A program made the position numbers and the translations under genes. Below the pieces are notes generated by a model. It was not told the DNA's origin and did no database searches. It was given only the letters and a program-made list of their open reading frames with translations. A stretch of DNA of 64,000 nucleotides from Cellulomonas xylanilytica. Lineage in GTDB: Bacteria > Actinomycetota > Actinomycetes > Actinomycetales > Cellulomonadaceae. Shown here one piece after another: positions 44,646-54,910 of the stretch. The stretch is taken from positions 307,824-371,823 of the forward strand of contig NZ_BJUB01000004.1 in assembly GCF_007989805.1 (NCBI RefSeq), written 5' to 3'. Within the stretch, counting starts at the first letter, position 1; every line of letters begins with the position of its first letter.

Positions 44646-45391
44646 GCGGCCCCGCCCCCACGCGTCAGCGCGTCCTGGCGCAGACCTCCTTCGAGGCCCG
44701 CGCGATCCTGCGCAACGGGGAGCAGCTGCTCGTCACGATCATCGTGCCGGTCCTCGTCCTCGTCGGGCTCAGCAAGGCCACCGGGATCGGCCTCGACACG
44801 GGCGGCGCCAGCCGGATCGACTTCCTGACGCCCGGCGTCCTCGCCCTGGCGGTCATGACCACGTCGTTCACGTCGCAGGCGATCGCCTCGTCGTTCGACC
44901 GGCGCAACGGCGTCCTGCGGCTGCTCTCGACCACCCCGCTCGGCCGGGGCGGGCTGCTCGCGGGCAAGGTGCTCGGCGTGCTGGTCGTCGAGGCCGTGCA
45001 GGTCGTCGTCATCGGCCTGGTCGCGCTGCTCCTCGGGTGGCGTCCGGACCCGGCGGGGATCGCGCTGGCCGTGGTCGCGATCATCCTCGGCACGGCGGCG
45101 TTCACGTCGCTCGCGCTGCTCGTGGCCGGGACCCTGCGCGCGGAGGCGGTGCTCGCCGTCGCGAACCTGCTGCTGCTCGTGCTGGCGGTCGCGGGCGGCG
45201 TCGTCGTCCCGGCGAGCCAGCTGCCCGGGCCGATGGCCCACGTCGCCCTGCTGCTGCCGTCGGGCGCGCTCGGGGAGGCCATGCGCGAGACGCTGATGCA
45301 CGGGGTCCTGCCCGCCTGGTCCGTGGTGATCCTGGTCGGCTGGACCGCCGCGCTCGGGTGGGGCGCCAGCCGGCTCTTCCGCTGGCACTGA
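44642..45391 (+). CDS. ABC-2 type transporter permease
   Basis: This 249-residue protein has about six hydrophobic segments, the standard ABC-2 permease pattern. TPLGRGGLLAGKVLGVLVVE is a typical coupling loop. The ATG overlaps the upstream ATPase stop. Together they form a complete exporter with no periplasmic component. A partial leaderless signal for the next gene lies just after the stop. Confidence 0.9.
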   Translation: MSGPAPTRQRVLAQTSFEARAILRNGEQLLVTIIVPVLVLVGLSKATGIGLDTGGASRIDFLTPGVLALAVMTTSFTSQAIASSFDRRNGVLRLLSTTPLGRGGLLAGKVLGVLVVEAVQVVVIGLVALLLGWRPDPAGIALAVVAIILGTAAFTSLALLVAGTLRAEAVLAVANLLLLVLAVAGGVVVPASQLPGPMAHVALLLPSGALGEAMRETLMHGVLPAWSVVILVGWTAALGWGASRLFRWH

Positions 45392-45395
45392 CCGC

Positions 45396-45401
45396 TACCG
45401 T
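45396..45401 (+). promoter_or_regulatory. Leaderless -10 element (TACCGT)
   Basis: TACCGT ends 6 bases before the ATG at 45408. Confidence 0.55.
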
Positions 45402-45407
45402 GAGCCG

Positions 45408-45947
45408 ATGGACGCTGCGCAGGACGCCTCGTTCCAGGCGGCGCTGGCCGCCGAGTACGCCGCGCTCGTACGCACCGTGTCCGAGTTCGACGGACGGCTG
45501 CTCACCGTCAAGAGCTGGTCGGTGACGCTCAGCCTCGCCGGGCTCGGTCTCGGGTTCCAGCAGGAGCACTACGCGCTGTTCGCGCTCGCCGCCGCGACGG
45601 GCGCGGCGTTCTGGCTGATCGAGGCGATGACCAAGCGCCACCAGGTGCGGTACTACCCCCGGATGCGGCAGATCGAGGCCTGGGCCGCGGCCGGGAGCGA
45701 GGTGCGGCTCGGGGACGTGCCGCTCTCGGCACCCCGCATCGACGCCGCGTGGACCGCCGTCGGGCGGCCCGACCCCGCCGTGGCGCTCCGCGAGCCGCCG
45801 CGGGAGATGACGAGCGACGAGATCCGCCGGATGCGCAGGCAGGTCGCGTGGCTGCCTCACGTGTTCGTGCCGAGCGCGTTCGCGGTCGTGCTCGGGCTCG
45901 TTCTCACCGTGCTCGCGGCAACCGGGGTGCTCGACATCCCGGTGTGA
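45408..45947 (+). CDS. Hypothetical membrane protein
   Basis: I do not recognise the family. The 179-residue product begins with a soluble helix (QAALAAEYAALVRTVSEFDGR). Two membrane segments (about residues 36-52 and 54-72), a cytoplasmic loop (RYYPRMRQIEAWAAAGSEV) and a final membrane segment (about residues 148-175) follow. It lies between an ABC exporter and ctaA and has its own leaderless promoter. No function is inferred. Confidence 0.72.
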   Translation: MDAAQDASFQAALAAEYAALVRTVSEFDGRLLTVKSWSVTLSLAGLGLGFQQEHYALFALAAATGAAFWLIEAMTKRHQVRYYPRMRQIEAWAAAGSEVRLGDVPLSAPRIDAAWTAVGRPDPAVALREPPREMTSDEIRRMRRQVAWLPHVFVPSAFAVVLGLVLTVLAATGVLDIPV

Positions 45948-45991
45948 CCAGCCTCCCGCCCGGACCGGTCGGACGCCGGCGGAGCGGAACG

Positions 45992-45997
45992 TAGGCT
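45992..45997 (+). promoter_or_regulatory. Leaderless -10 element of ctaA (TAGGCT)
   Basis: TAGGCT ends 7 bases before the ctaA GTG at 46005. Confidence 0.6.
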
Positions 45998-46004
45998 GGT
46001 CGGC

Positions 46005-46934
46005 GTGAGCTCGTCCCCCGCCCTCGACACCGACGCGTCGACCCTGGACCGGTTCCGCGACCGGTGGACCTGGACCGCCGTCGTCGCGAACCTCGTCGGG
46101 CAGGTGCTCATCATCGTCACCGGCGGCGCTGTGCGGCTCACCGGCTCCGGCCTCGGGTGCTCGACGTGGCCCGAGTGCGAGCCGGGCGAGTTCACACCGC
46201 GGTTCCACGACGCGACGTCGATCCACCCCTTCATCGAGTTCGGCAACCGGACCGTCAGCGGTCTGCTCGTGGCCGTCGCGACGGTGGTCGCGGTCCTCGT
46301 CGTCCTCGACCGTCGCCGGCCCTGGTCGTACCGTCGGCTCGGTCTGGTCCCCGTGATCGGCGTGCTCATCCAGGCGGTCATCGGGGGCATCACCGTCCTC
46401 GTCGACCTGCACCCCGCCATCGTCGGCGGCCACCTGCTCATCTCGATGGCCCTCGTGGCGTTCTCGACGTGGCTGGTCGTGCGCACGACCGAGGGTGACG
46501 GTCCGGCCGTGGCACTGGTCGACCGGACGACGCAGGTGCTCGTCCGCGTGCTGGTCTCCCTCACCGTCGTGGTGCTCGTGCTGGGAGTCGTCGTCACCGG
46601 CGCCGGACCGCACTCGGGCGACGACGAGGTCGGGTACCGGTTCGCCGTCGACCCCTGGGACATGTCGAAGCTGCACGCCGCCTCCGTCTGGGCGTTCGTC
46701 GCCGTGCTGGTGGCCGTGCTGGTCCTCCTGCGCCGCCGGGGCGTGTCCGGGCGCCCCTGGACCACCGGCCTCGTGCTGCTCGCCGTGACGCTCGCGCAGG
46801 GCGCCATCGGCTACGTCCAGCTCCTCACCGGCCTGCCGATCGGGCTGGTCAACCTGCACATGCTCGGTGCCGCCGTCCTCGCGTCGACGGTCACGTTCTT
46901 CGTCGGGAGCCTGCGCACCCGCGGCGCCCTCTAG
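46005..46934 (+). CDS. ctaA: Heme A synthase CtaA (COX15 family)
   Basis: This 309-residue, eight-helix membrane protein oxidises heme O to heme A for aa3-type cytochrome oxidase. GGAVRLTGSGLGCSTWPECEPG near residues 38-60 is the family signature. The paired Cys (CSTWPEC) is present, as in Gram-positive CtaA. Histidines in SIHPFIEFGNR, IVGGHLLISM, SKLHAASVWAF and VNLHMLGA are the heme ligands. The SURF1 gene 15 kb away serves the same enzyme. Confidence 0.94.
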   Translation: MSSSPALDTDASTLDRFRDRWTWTAVVANLVGQVLIIVTGGAVRLTGSGLGCSTWPECEPGEFTPRFHDATSIHPFIEFGNRTVSGLLVAVATVVAVLVVLDRRRPWSYRRLGLVPVIGVLIQAVIGGITVLVDLHPAIVGGHLLISMALVAFSTWLVVRTTEGDGPAVALVDRTTQVLVRVLVSLTVVVLVLGVVVTGAGPHSGDDEVGYRFAVDPWDMSKLHAASVWAFVAVLVAVLVLLRRRGVSGRPWTTGLVLLAVTLAQGAIGYVQLLTGLPIGLVNLHMLGAAVLASTVTFFVGSLRTRGAL

Positions 46935-46980
46935 GGGCAAACTGTCCGGAATACCCTGTTCGCGTGTCAGAGGTCTCTCC

Positions 46981-46986
46981 TAGCCT
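46981..46986 (+). promoter_or_regulatory. Leaderless -10 element (TAGCCT)
   Basis: TAGCCT ends 6 bases before the ATG at 46993. Confidence 0.6.
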
Positions 46987-46992
46987 CGGACC

Positions 46993-48060
46993 ATGGCAGA
47001 CGCGATCACCGCACAGGGACTCGTCAAGAGGTACAAGACCGTCACGGCCCTCGACGGGGTCGATCTGTCCGTGCCGACCGGCTCGGTGCTCGGCCTGCTC
47101 GGACCCAACGGCGCGGGCAAGACCACGATCGTCCGCATCCTCACCACGCTCCTGAGGCCCGACGAGGGCTCCGCGACCGTCGCCGGGGTGGACGTCCTGG
47201 CCAAGCCGCGGGAGGTACGACGGCGCATCGGGCTGTCCGGGCAGTACGCCGCCGTCGACGAGTACCTCACCGGCTTCGAGAACCTCGACATGATCGGTCG
47301 GCTCTACCACCTGGGGGTCAAGCGCTCCCGGGAGCGGGCCCGCGAGCTCCTCGCGTCGTTCCGGCTCGAGGACGCAGCCGACCGCCCGTCCAAGACGTAC
47401 TCCGGTGGCATGCGCCGGCGCCTGGACCTCGCGGGCGCGCTCGTGGCGGACCCGCCCATCATCTTCCTCGACGAGCCGACGACCGGGCTGGACCCGCGCG
47501 GCCGCACGGAGATGTGGGAGGTGATCCAGAACCTCGTCGCCGGCGGGACCACGCTCCTGCTGACCACGCAGTACCTCGAGGAGGCCGACCTGCTCGCCGA
47601 CGACATCGTCGTCATCGACCACGGGAAGATCATCGCGCAGGGCACGGCCGACCAGCTGAAGACCCAGGTGGGCGGCGAACGCCTCGAGCTGACGGTCCGT
47701 GACCCCGGCACGCTGCTCGCCGCCCGGGACCTGCTCGAGCCCCTGGGCGTGGGCAAGGCGGCGCTCGACGAGGGCAGGAGGACCCTGCTGATGCCGATCA
47801 GCGGCGGCGCGCAGGTGCTCACCGAGGCCCTCCGCGTCCTCGACGACGCCACGATCGGCATCGACGACGTAGGTCTGCGCAGGCCCACCCTCGACGACGT
47901 GTTCCTGTCCCTGACCGGCCACGCGAGCGAGGAGGACGGGCAGGCCGGCGAGCAGCCGGACCAGGACCGACCTCCTGTGCCGCCGGACACCCCCGCAGCG
48001 ACACCTACCGGACCGGGCCGGCACGCGGCCACCGACACGTCCTCGACCGGAGGTGCCTGA
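46993..48060 (+). CDS. DrrA-type ABC exporter ATP-binding protein
   Basis: This 355-residue ATPase has Walker [15 protein letters not shown], signature YSGGMRRRLDLAGALV and Walker B PIIFLDEPTTGLDPRGR. The DrrA-type C-terminal domain extends to about residue 315. A 40-residue Pro- and Asp-rich tail follows. DrrA/B pairs export drugs or lipids and can confer self-resistance. Start and stop fit a leaderless, coupled operon: the TGA and the next ATG share one base (TGATG). Confidence 0.92.
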   Translation: MADAITAQGLVKRYKTVTALDGVDLSVPTGSVLGLLGPNGAGKTTIVRILTTLLRPDEGSATVAGVDVLAKPREVRRRIGLSGQYAAVDEYLTGFENLDMIGRLYHLGVKRSRERARELLASFRLEDAADRPSKTYSGGMRRRLDLAGALVADPPIIFLDEPTTGLDPRGRTEMWEVIQNLVAGGTTLLLTTQYLEEADLLADDIVVIDHGKIIAQGTADQLKTQVGGERLELTVRDPGTLLAARDLLEPLGVGKAALDEGRRTLLMPISGGAQVLTEALRVLDDATIGIDDVGLRRPTLDDVFLSLTGHASEEDGQAGEQPDQDRPPVPPDTPAATPTGPGRHAATDTSSTGGA

Positions 48061-48872
48061 TGGCCGCCCCGACCGTCTTCTCGGACGCCTACGTCGTCGC
48101 CAAGCGCAACATCATCAAGATCAAGCGCGTGCCCGACCTGCTGGTCTTCACCACCCTGTCGCCGATCATGTTCGTCCTGCTGTTCGCGTTCGTCTTCGGC
48201 GGTGCGATCGCGGTGCCGGGCGGGACGGACCCCGCCGCGTACCGGGAGTTCCTCATGGCGGGGATCTTCGCGCAGACGGTCATCTTCGGTGCCACGATCA
48301 CCGGGGCGGGCCTGGCCGAGGACGTCAAGAAGGGCATCATCGACCGGTTCCGGTCCCTGCCGATGGCCCCGTCGGCCGTGCTCACCGGACGGACGATCTC
48401 CGATGTCGCCAACAACGTGCTCGTGCTCATCGTCATGTCGCTGACCGGTCTGCTGGTCGGCTGGGCCATCCACAGCTCACCCGCCGAGGCGGCCCTCGGC
48501 TTCCTGCTGCTGCTGGTGTTTGCCTACTCGGTCTCGTGGATCATGGCGTGGCTCGGCATGCTCGTCCCCAGCGTCGAGGTGTTCAACAACGCCACGTTCA
48601 TCGTCATCTTCCCGTTGACGTTCGTGGCCAACACCTTTGTCCCCCTGGAGACTTTGCCCCCGGCGCTGCAGACCTTCGCCGAGTGGAACCCGGTGTCGGC
48701 CGTGACCCAGGCCTCCCGTGAGCTGTTCGGCAACATCCCCGAGGGGGTGCCGACGCCGGACGTCTGGCCCCTGCAGAACGCGGAGCTCTACACGCTGATC
48801 TGGTCGGCGATCTTCATCATCGTGTTCGTCCCCCTGGCCAACTACCAGTACCGCCGCTCGACGAGCCGCTGA
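48060..48872 (+). CDS. DrrB-type ABC exporter permease
   Basis: This 270-residue protein has about six membrane segments and the ABC-2 pattern GAGLAEDVKKGIIDRFRSLP, followed by SAVLTGRTISD. The C-terminal half has FPLTFVANTFVPLETLPPAL. It forms a two-gene exporter with the upstream ATPase. Substrate unknown. A hairpin follows 2 bases after the stop. Confidence 0.92.
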   Translation: MAAPTVFSDAYVVAKRNIIKIKRVPDLLVFTTLSPIMFVLLFAFVFGGAIAVPGGTDPAAYREFLMAGIFAQTVIFGATITGAGLAEDVKKGIIDRFRSLPMAPSAVLTGRTISDVANNVLVLIVMSLTGLLVGWAIHSSPAEAALGFLLLLVFAYSVSWIMAWLGMLVPSVEVFNNATFIVIFPLTFVANTFVPLETLPPALQTFAEWNPVSAVTQASRELFGNIPEGVPTPDVWPLQNAELYTLIWSAIFIIVFVPLANYQYRRSTSR

Positions 48873-48873
48873 C

Positions 48874-48913
48874 GACGGCAGCCGCCCCCTCCAGCGGAGA
48901 GGGCGGCACCGTC
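48874..48913. terminator. Bidirectional terminator hairpin
   Basis: GACGGCAGCCGCCC and GGGCGGCACCGTC pair with one bulge across a 13-base loop, between the converging permease and Nudix genes. Confidence 0.7.
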
Positions 48914-49507
48914 AGGCCGGCTCCAGCGTCGACCAGCCGCGGGCACGTGCGGCCGCCGCAGCCAGCACGCCGGTGACGGCGGTCGGGCTGTGCAGGCGAC
49001 CCGACAGCGCCGCGTCGACGGCATCGTCCAGCGGCACCCACTGCGGCACCATGGCCGCTTCCTCGTCGGTCCGCGTGAAGCGGTCGCCGTCGGCGACGGG
49101 CCTCAGGTCCCGCGCCAGGAAGATGCGGATGCGTTCGTCCGAGCCGCCGGGCGTCGTGTAGAAGTCGACCAGCCGCCACCACGCACCTGCCACGAGGTCG
49201 GCCTCCTCGGCGAGCTCGCGCGCGGCGGCCAGGACGAGCTCCTCGTCCGGGACGTCCCGCAGGCCCGCGGGCGGCTCCCACAGGACGGAGCGCACCGGGT
49301 GCCGGTACTGCGAGAGCAGCAGCACCTGGTCGTCGTCGTCGAGCGCGATGACCGCGACGGCACCGGGGTGGGCCACGTACTCGCGGAGCACCTGTGACTC
49401 GCCCAGGTCCACCACGTCGCCGACGAGGTCGAAGACCTTCCCGGCGTGGATGACCTCGTGCGACAGGACGGGCCGCGGCGCGACGAGGTCAGCCGGCGAC
49501 TCCCCCA

Positions 49508-49508
<1 letters not shown>
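48912..49508 (-). CDS. Nudix hydrolase, ADP-ribose pyrophosphatase type
   Basis: This 198-residue enzyme probably hydrolyses ADP-ribose or a related nucleoside diphosphate sugar. The Nudix box GLRDVPDEELVLAAARELAEEADL is slightly unusual: an extra residue precedes the first Glu, and Asp replaces the conserved Gly near the end. WRLVDFYTTPGGSDERI is typical of ADP-ribose pyrophosphatases. The ATG shares a base with the pyrG stop (TGATG). In Mycobacterium a similar gene follows pyrG (Rv1700), before xerD. No xerD is in this window. Confidence 0.9.
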
Positions 49509-51178
<1,670 letters not shown>

Positions 51179-51186
51179 GGGATTCC

Positions 51187-51192
51187 AACCTA
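51187..51192 (-). promoter_or_regulatory. Leaderless -10 element of pyrG (TAGGTT)
   Basis: On the minus strand TAGGTT ends 8 bases before the GTG at 51178, giving pyrG its own promoter within the block. Confidence 0.5.
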
Positions 51193-51248
51193 CCCGACGA
51201 ACGCCCGTTGCCGGAGAGCCGTGCGGGGTGAGTCCCGACACGTCGAGG

Positions 51249-52925
51249 TCAGACGGGACCGTTCGGGTTCGCGGGATCCGGGACGGTCACCGGCGCGGGC
51301 GGGCGAGGCTGAGCCTCGAGCGTGCGGAAGTCCCGCAGCGTGCCGCGGTCCCCCGCGAGCACGGCACCGGCGACGACGACGCACGCGATCACGGCGCCGC
51401 CGGCCGCAGCGCCGACCGCGGTGACCGGACCGTGCCCGGCCAGCTCGGCGACGGCATCGACCACCCACCGGCCGGCCAGCGCCCCGACGGCGGCACCCGC
51501 GAGGAGCACGACGGCTGCCCGGACCAGCCCCGCCGTCGCGGGCCGCCCGGCAGCGCGCCGCAGCAGCAGCACGGCGAGCAGCCCGCCGAGCAGCATCCCG
51601 AGCGAGCTCGCCTGCGCGAGCGCGAGGAGCGTCGCCGGCGGGTCGCCGCCGTCCGGCGCGTGGGCCGCGGCGAGCACCGGGGTCGCGACGGCGACCGTGC
51701 CCCAGCCCACCACGTTCGCCGTGATGGCCGACCGTCCGCGCTCGAGCGCGTACAGCGCCCGGGACGCGTGGAACATCAGCGCGAACCCGAGCAGGCCGGG
51801 CGCCATCCAGGTGATCACGACGGTCATCGCCTGCATGGTGGCGCCACCACCCGCGATCCAGCCGAAGATGTCCGTCACCGCCGGCGCGGCCGCCACCAGC
51901 GCGGCGGCACCGAGCGCGGCCGCGGCGAGGACCGCCCGGAGGGTGCCGGACGCCATCCTCGCGAAGGCGTCGTGCTCACCGGACGCGGCACGCTGCGCGA
52001 GCCGCGGGAACGTCGACGTCGCCAGCGGGACGACGAGCACCGCGTACGGCAGGAGGTACACCTGCTGCGACCAGAGGTACACGGACACGGCACCGGCGCT
52101 GCCACGCTCGTTGGCCACCAGCAGCGCCACGAGCACCGACAGCTGCTGCGCCACCAGCGAGCCGACGCCGGCGAACGCCAGCACCGCCAGCCGCCTGCCC
52201 ACCCCGGTGGGGAACCGCAGGGTCGGGCGGATGCGGACGCCGAGCCGCCGGACCGGCACGAACATCGGGAAGCACATCGCGGCGACGCCCAGGGTGGTCC
52301 CCCAGGCCAGCACCGCGAGCGCGTCGTCGGCAACGGCTGTCGGGTCGTCGACCTCACCGCGCGCGAGCGTGGCGTAGACCAGGTAGGCCACGATCACCAC
52401 GAGGGACGACAGCACCGGGGCGAACGCGGGCCAGAAGAACTTCTTGTGCGCCTGGAGCACGGCGTACAGGAGCACCGCGACGCCGTACATCGGCACCTGC
52501 ACGGCGAAGACGGCGATGAAGTACTTCAGGAGGCCCTGCTCGGCGTCGTCCAGGTTCGGCCACAGGGACGCGATGAGCCCGCTGGCGGCGGCGAGGGCCG
52601 CTCCGAGCGGCACCAGCACCAGCAGCGTCCACCCGAACGTGGCCGACGTGATCGCGTCGACGTCCTTGCGCAGCGCACGGGACACGGGCATCGCCAGGAC
52701 CGGGATCAGCGCTCCCGCGAGCGCACCGCCCGCGGCGACCTCGAACAGGACGTTGGGCAGCGTGTTCGCGGCGTTGTAGACCCCGCCGATGCTCCCGTCG
52801 CTGAACGCGTGCGCCTGCGCGAGGTACCGGCCGAACCCGAGCACCCGGCTCAGGACCGTCACGGCCGCGATCATGACCGCGGCGCCACCCAGGCCGGCGA
52901 GCGTGCGGCGCGCCGCGGGGCTCAC
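51249..52925 (-). CDS. murJ: Lipid II flippase MurJ (MviN)
   Basis: This 558-residue, roughly 14-helix protein should flip lipid II across the membrane for peptidoglycan synthesis. The first helices contain [20 protein letters not shown] and [20 protein letters not shown], both MurJ signatures. [21 protein letters not shown] is also typical. The C-terminal pseudokinase of mycobacterial MurJ is absent. The GTG overlaps the upstream stop (GTGA), coupling it to the WecA-like gene. Confidence 0.93.
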   Translation of the reverse strand: MSPAARRTLAGLGGAAVMIAAVTVLSRVLGFGRYLAQAHAFSDGSIGGVYNAANTLPNVLFEVAAGGALAGALIPVLAMPVSRALRKDVDAITSATFGWTLLVLVPLGAALAAASGLIASLWPNLDDAEQGLLKYFIAVFAVQVPMYGVAVLLYAVLQAHKKFFWPAFAPVLSSLVVIVAYLVYATLARGEVDDPTAVADDALAVLAWGTTLGVAAMCFPMFVPVRRLGVRIRPTLRFPTGVGRRLAVLAFAGVGSLVAQQLSVLVALLVANERGSAGAVSVYLWSQQVYLLPYAVLVVPLATSTFPRLAQRAASGEHDAFARMASGTLRAVLAAAALGAAALVAAAPAVTDIFGWIAGGGATMQAMTVVITWMAPGLLGFALMFHASRALYALERGRSAITANVVGWGTVAVATPVLAAAHAPDGGDPPATLLALAQASSLGMLLGGLLAVLLLRRAAGRPATAGLVRAAVVLLAGAAVGALAGRWVVDAVAELAGHGPVTAVGAAAGGAVIACVVVAGAVLAGDRGTLRDFRTLEAQPRPPAPVTVPDPANPNGPV

Positions 52926-53812
52926 GCGGACCGGTCCGCCGGCGGGCCGACGGGTCGCCGACCCCAGCCGTCGACCTCACGCAGCACCGGGGTGCGCTCG
53001 ATGACGCGGGTGAAGCTGACCTTCTCGCTCGCGACCGTGAGCGCCAGGACGACGGCGAGCGCGGCGAGCCGGACCGGCCGGGGTGCGCTGAGCACCACCG
53101 CGGTGCCCAGGGTCGCGCCGAGCGCGTTGGCGCCCCCGTCGCCGAGCATGTCGGCCTCGGCGAGGTCCTTGTCCATGGCGGCACCCACGACGCCGAGCAC
53201 CGCAGCACCCGCTCCGGCACCGTCCCCAGGACCGAGGCCCAACGGCGTCGCGACGAGCGTCGCCGCCTTCAGGGCTCGGCCGGGACGCAGGTCGAGCAGG
53301 TTCAGCAGGTTGGCGCTCGAGGCGACGAGCGCGCCGGACGCGGCGACGTCGGCCAGCCAGCCCACCGTCGACCGTCGTGTCCCGTCCGCCCGGTGCACGG
53401 GCGTCGCGACCGCGGCCGCCACCAGCGCTCCCGCCCCGATGCCCAGCACCTTCAGGCCACCCGTGGTGAGCTCGCCCCGCGCCAGGGCGCCGAGGTGACC
53501 GCGCAGCCCTTTGCGGCGCGACGAGGTGTCCTCCCCGAGGTCGTCCACCAGCCCGAACGCAGCACCCGACGCGGTCGCGACCGTCAGCGCCACGGCGCCG
53601 CGCGTCGAGGGTGCACCGACCAGGCCTCCGGCGAGCAGTCCCGCGGCGACGGCCGGTCCTTCCAGCAGGCTGATCGGCTCACCCCGGTGGTTCGTCCGGG
53701 TCCAGCGCTCCTGGCCTCCGGGCGCCTGCGCGTCGAACGCGCCGCGCGCCACCGCGGTCACCGCACTCGCGACGACACCCGTGAGGATGCGGCGCGGCAG
53801 GCCGACCGTCAT
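52922..53812 (-). CDS. MraY/WecA-like membrane protein
   Basis: This 296-residue multi-pass protein resembles the polyprenyl-phosphate N-acetylhexosamine-1-phosphate transferase family. Features are GLVDDLGED, NLLNLLDLRPGRALK and DMLGDGGANALGA, similar to the Asp-rich, Asn-rich and GDxGS motifs of MraY and WecA. KGLRGHLGAL also fits the family. The canonical DGLDG is replaced by DLRPG, so activity is uncertain. Position between mctB and murJ, with a divisome gene (steA) nearby, suggests a role in envelope synthesis. Confidence 0.82.
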   Translation of the reverse strand: MTVGLPRRILTGVVASAVTAVARGAFDAQAPGGQERWTRTNHRGEPISLLEGPAVAAGLLAGGLVGAPSTRGAVALTVATASGAAFGLVDDLGEDTSSRRKGLRGHLGALARGELTTGGLKVLGIGAGALVAAAVATPVHRADGTRRSTVGWLADVAASGALVASSANLLNLLDLRPGRALKAATLVATPLGLGPGDGAGAGAAVLGVVGAAMDKDLAEADMLGDGGANALGATLGTAVVLSAPRPVRLAALAVVLALTVASEKVSFTRVIERTPVLREVDGWGRRPVGPPADRSA

Positions 53813-54840
53813 CCCTCGGTCCCGGCGGTCGCACCCGTGCCCTCGGGCACCCGCGGGGTGCGGTCGACCGGAGCGAGCTCGACGGCCGCAGGCAGGGGCG
53901 TCTCGCCCTCCCCGAAGCCGTAGTGCCCGTTGGTCCCGGCGATCCGGCCCGCGAGGGCGAGCGGGACGTTGACCTGCCCGGTGACCACCTCGGACCCGGA
54001 GACGGTCGTCAGGGTCGATGCCAGGTCCTGGTCGGCCAGCACGGCGTCGACGAGGCTGCCCTCGCCGCGCGGTCCGTCGGCGAGCACCGCACCGGACGAC
54101 AGCTCCTGGGCCGCGCTCAGCACGGCGAGCTGCGCGTCGACGGACTCGGCGGGCACCGCCGTGGGCGTCGCACCCTCGGGGGTCTCCGCGAGCGGCACCC
54201 CGAGGACGACGATCGCGTCGGCCGGCACGGTGACCTGGTCCGCCACGGTGACCAGCGGGCTGTCGCTCTCGCTCGACGACAGCAGCTGCAGGAGCACGGA
54301 GGCGTCGTCGGACAGCACGTCGGGGTTGCTCGGGTCCGAGGTGACGAGCGCCTGCACGAGGGCCGAGGCGAGCTCCCCCTCCACACCCGCGTCGTCGGCC
54401 GGGACCGGGTCGAGGTACGCGAGCAGCTGACCGACCAGCGCCTGACGGAAGGTCCGGGCGTCCGGGTCGGCCCAGGTCTCCGTCAGCGTGACGTGCGCGG
54501 TGACGGTCGCACCCGACTGGGCGAGCCGCTCGTCGATCGCGGTGCGGATCGACTCGTCCACCTCACCGAGCGCGACGACGGCCACGCGGCGGTCGGTGAG
54601 GGAGCCGTCGAGCAGCTGCGGGCCGGCGGCGTCGATGTACGTCCCGGCGTCCTGCAGGGCGCCGGCCGTCGTGTCGAGCTCGGCACGCAGCGCGTCCTTC
54701 TCCCCCCGGAGCTGCTCGACCTGACCGGTGAGCGTGTCGCCGATCGTCTCCTTGAGCGGGCCGGCCCCGAGCGCGATGCCGACGGCGAGCGCGAGGAACA
54801 CCGAGATGAGCGAGACGATGTGGTAGCGGAAGTCGATCAC
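53809..54840 (-). CDS. mctB: MctB/SteB-like outer membrane or envelope protein
   Basis: This 343-residue protein begins MIDFRYHIVSLISVFLALAVGIALGAGP, with one membrane segment near residues 8-28. A coiled coil follows (about residues 34-66). The large extracytoplasmic domain is rich in Ser, Val and Asp and ends with HYGFGEGE. It fits the DUF3186 family, described as mycobacterial copper transporter MctB (Rv1698). I also recall it as SteB in Corynebacterium cell separation. The GTG start fits the family. The 70-base gap to the steA stop is the largest within this cluster. Confidence 0.88.
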   Translation of the reverse strand: MIDFRYHIVSLISVFLALAVGIALGAGPLKETIGDTLTGQVEQLRGEKDALRAELDTTAGALQDAGTYIDAAGPQLLDGSLTDRRVAVVALGEVDESIRTAIDERLAQSGATVTAHVTLTETWADPDARTFRQALVGQLLAYLDPVPADDAGVEGELASALVQALVTSDPSNPDVLSDDASVLLQLLSSSESDSPLVTVADQVTVPADAIVVLGVPLAETPEGATPTAVPAESVDAQLAVLSAAQELSSGAVLADGPRGEGSLVDAVLADQDLASTLTTVSGSEVVTGQVNVPLALAGRIAGTNGHYGFGEGETPLPAAVELAPVDRTPRVPEGTGATAGTEG

Positions 54841-54910
54841 TGTGCGAGGTCTCCGTCGAGTACGTCACCGGCGGAGGCCGGGACCAGGTGCTGGGGGCGG
54901 GCGGCGGCGG

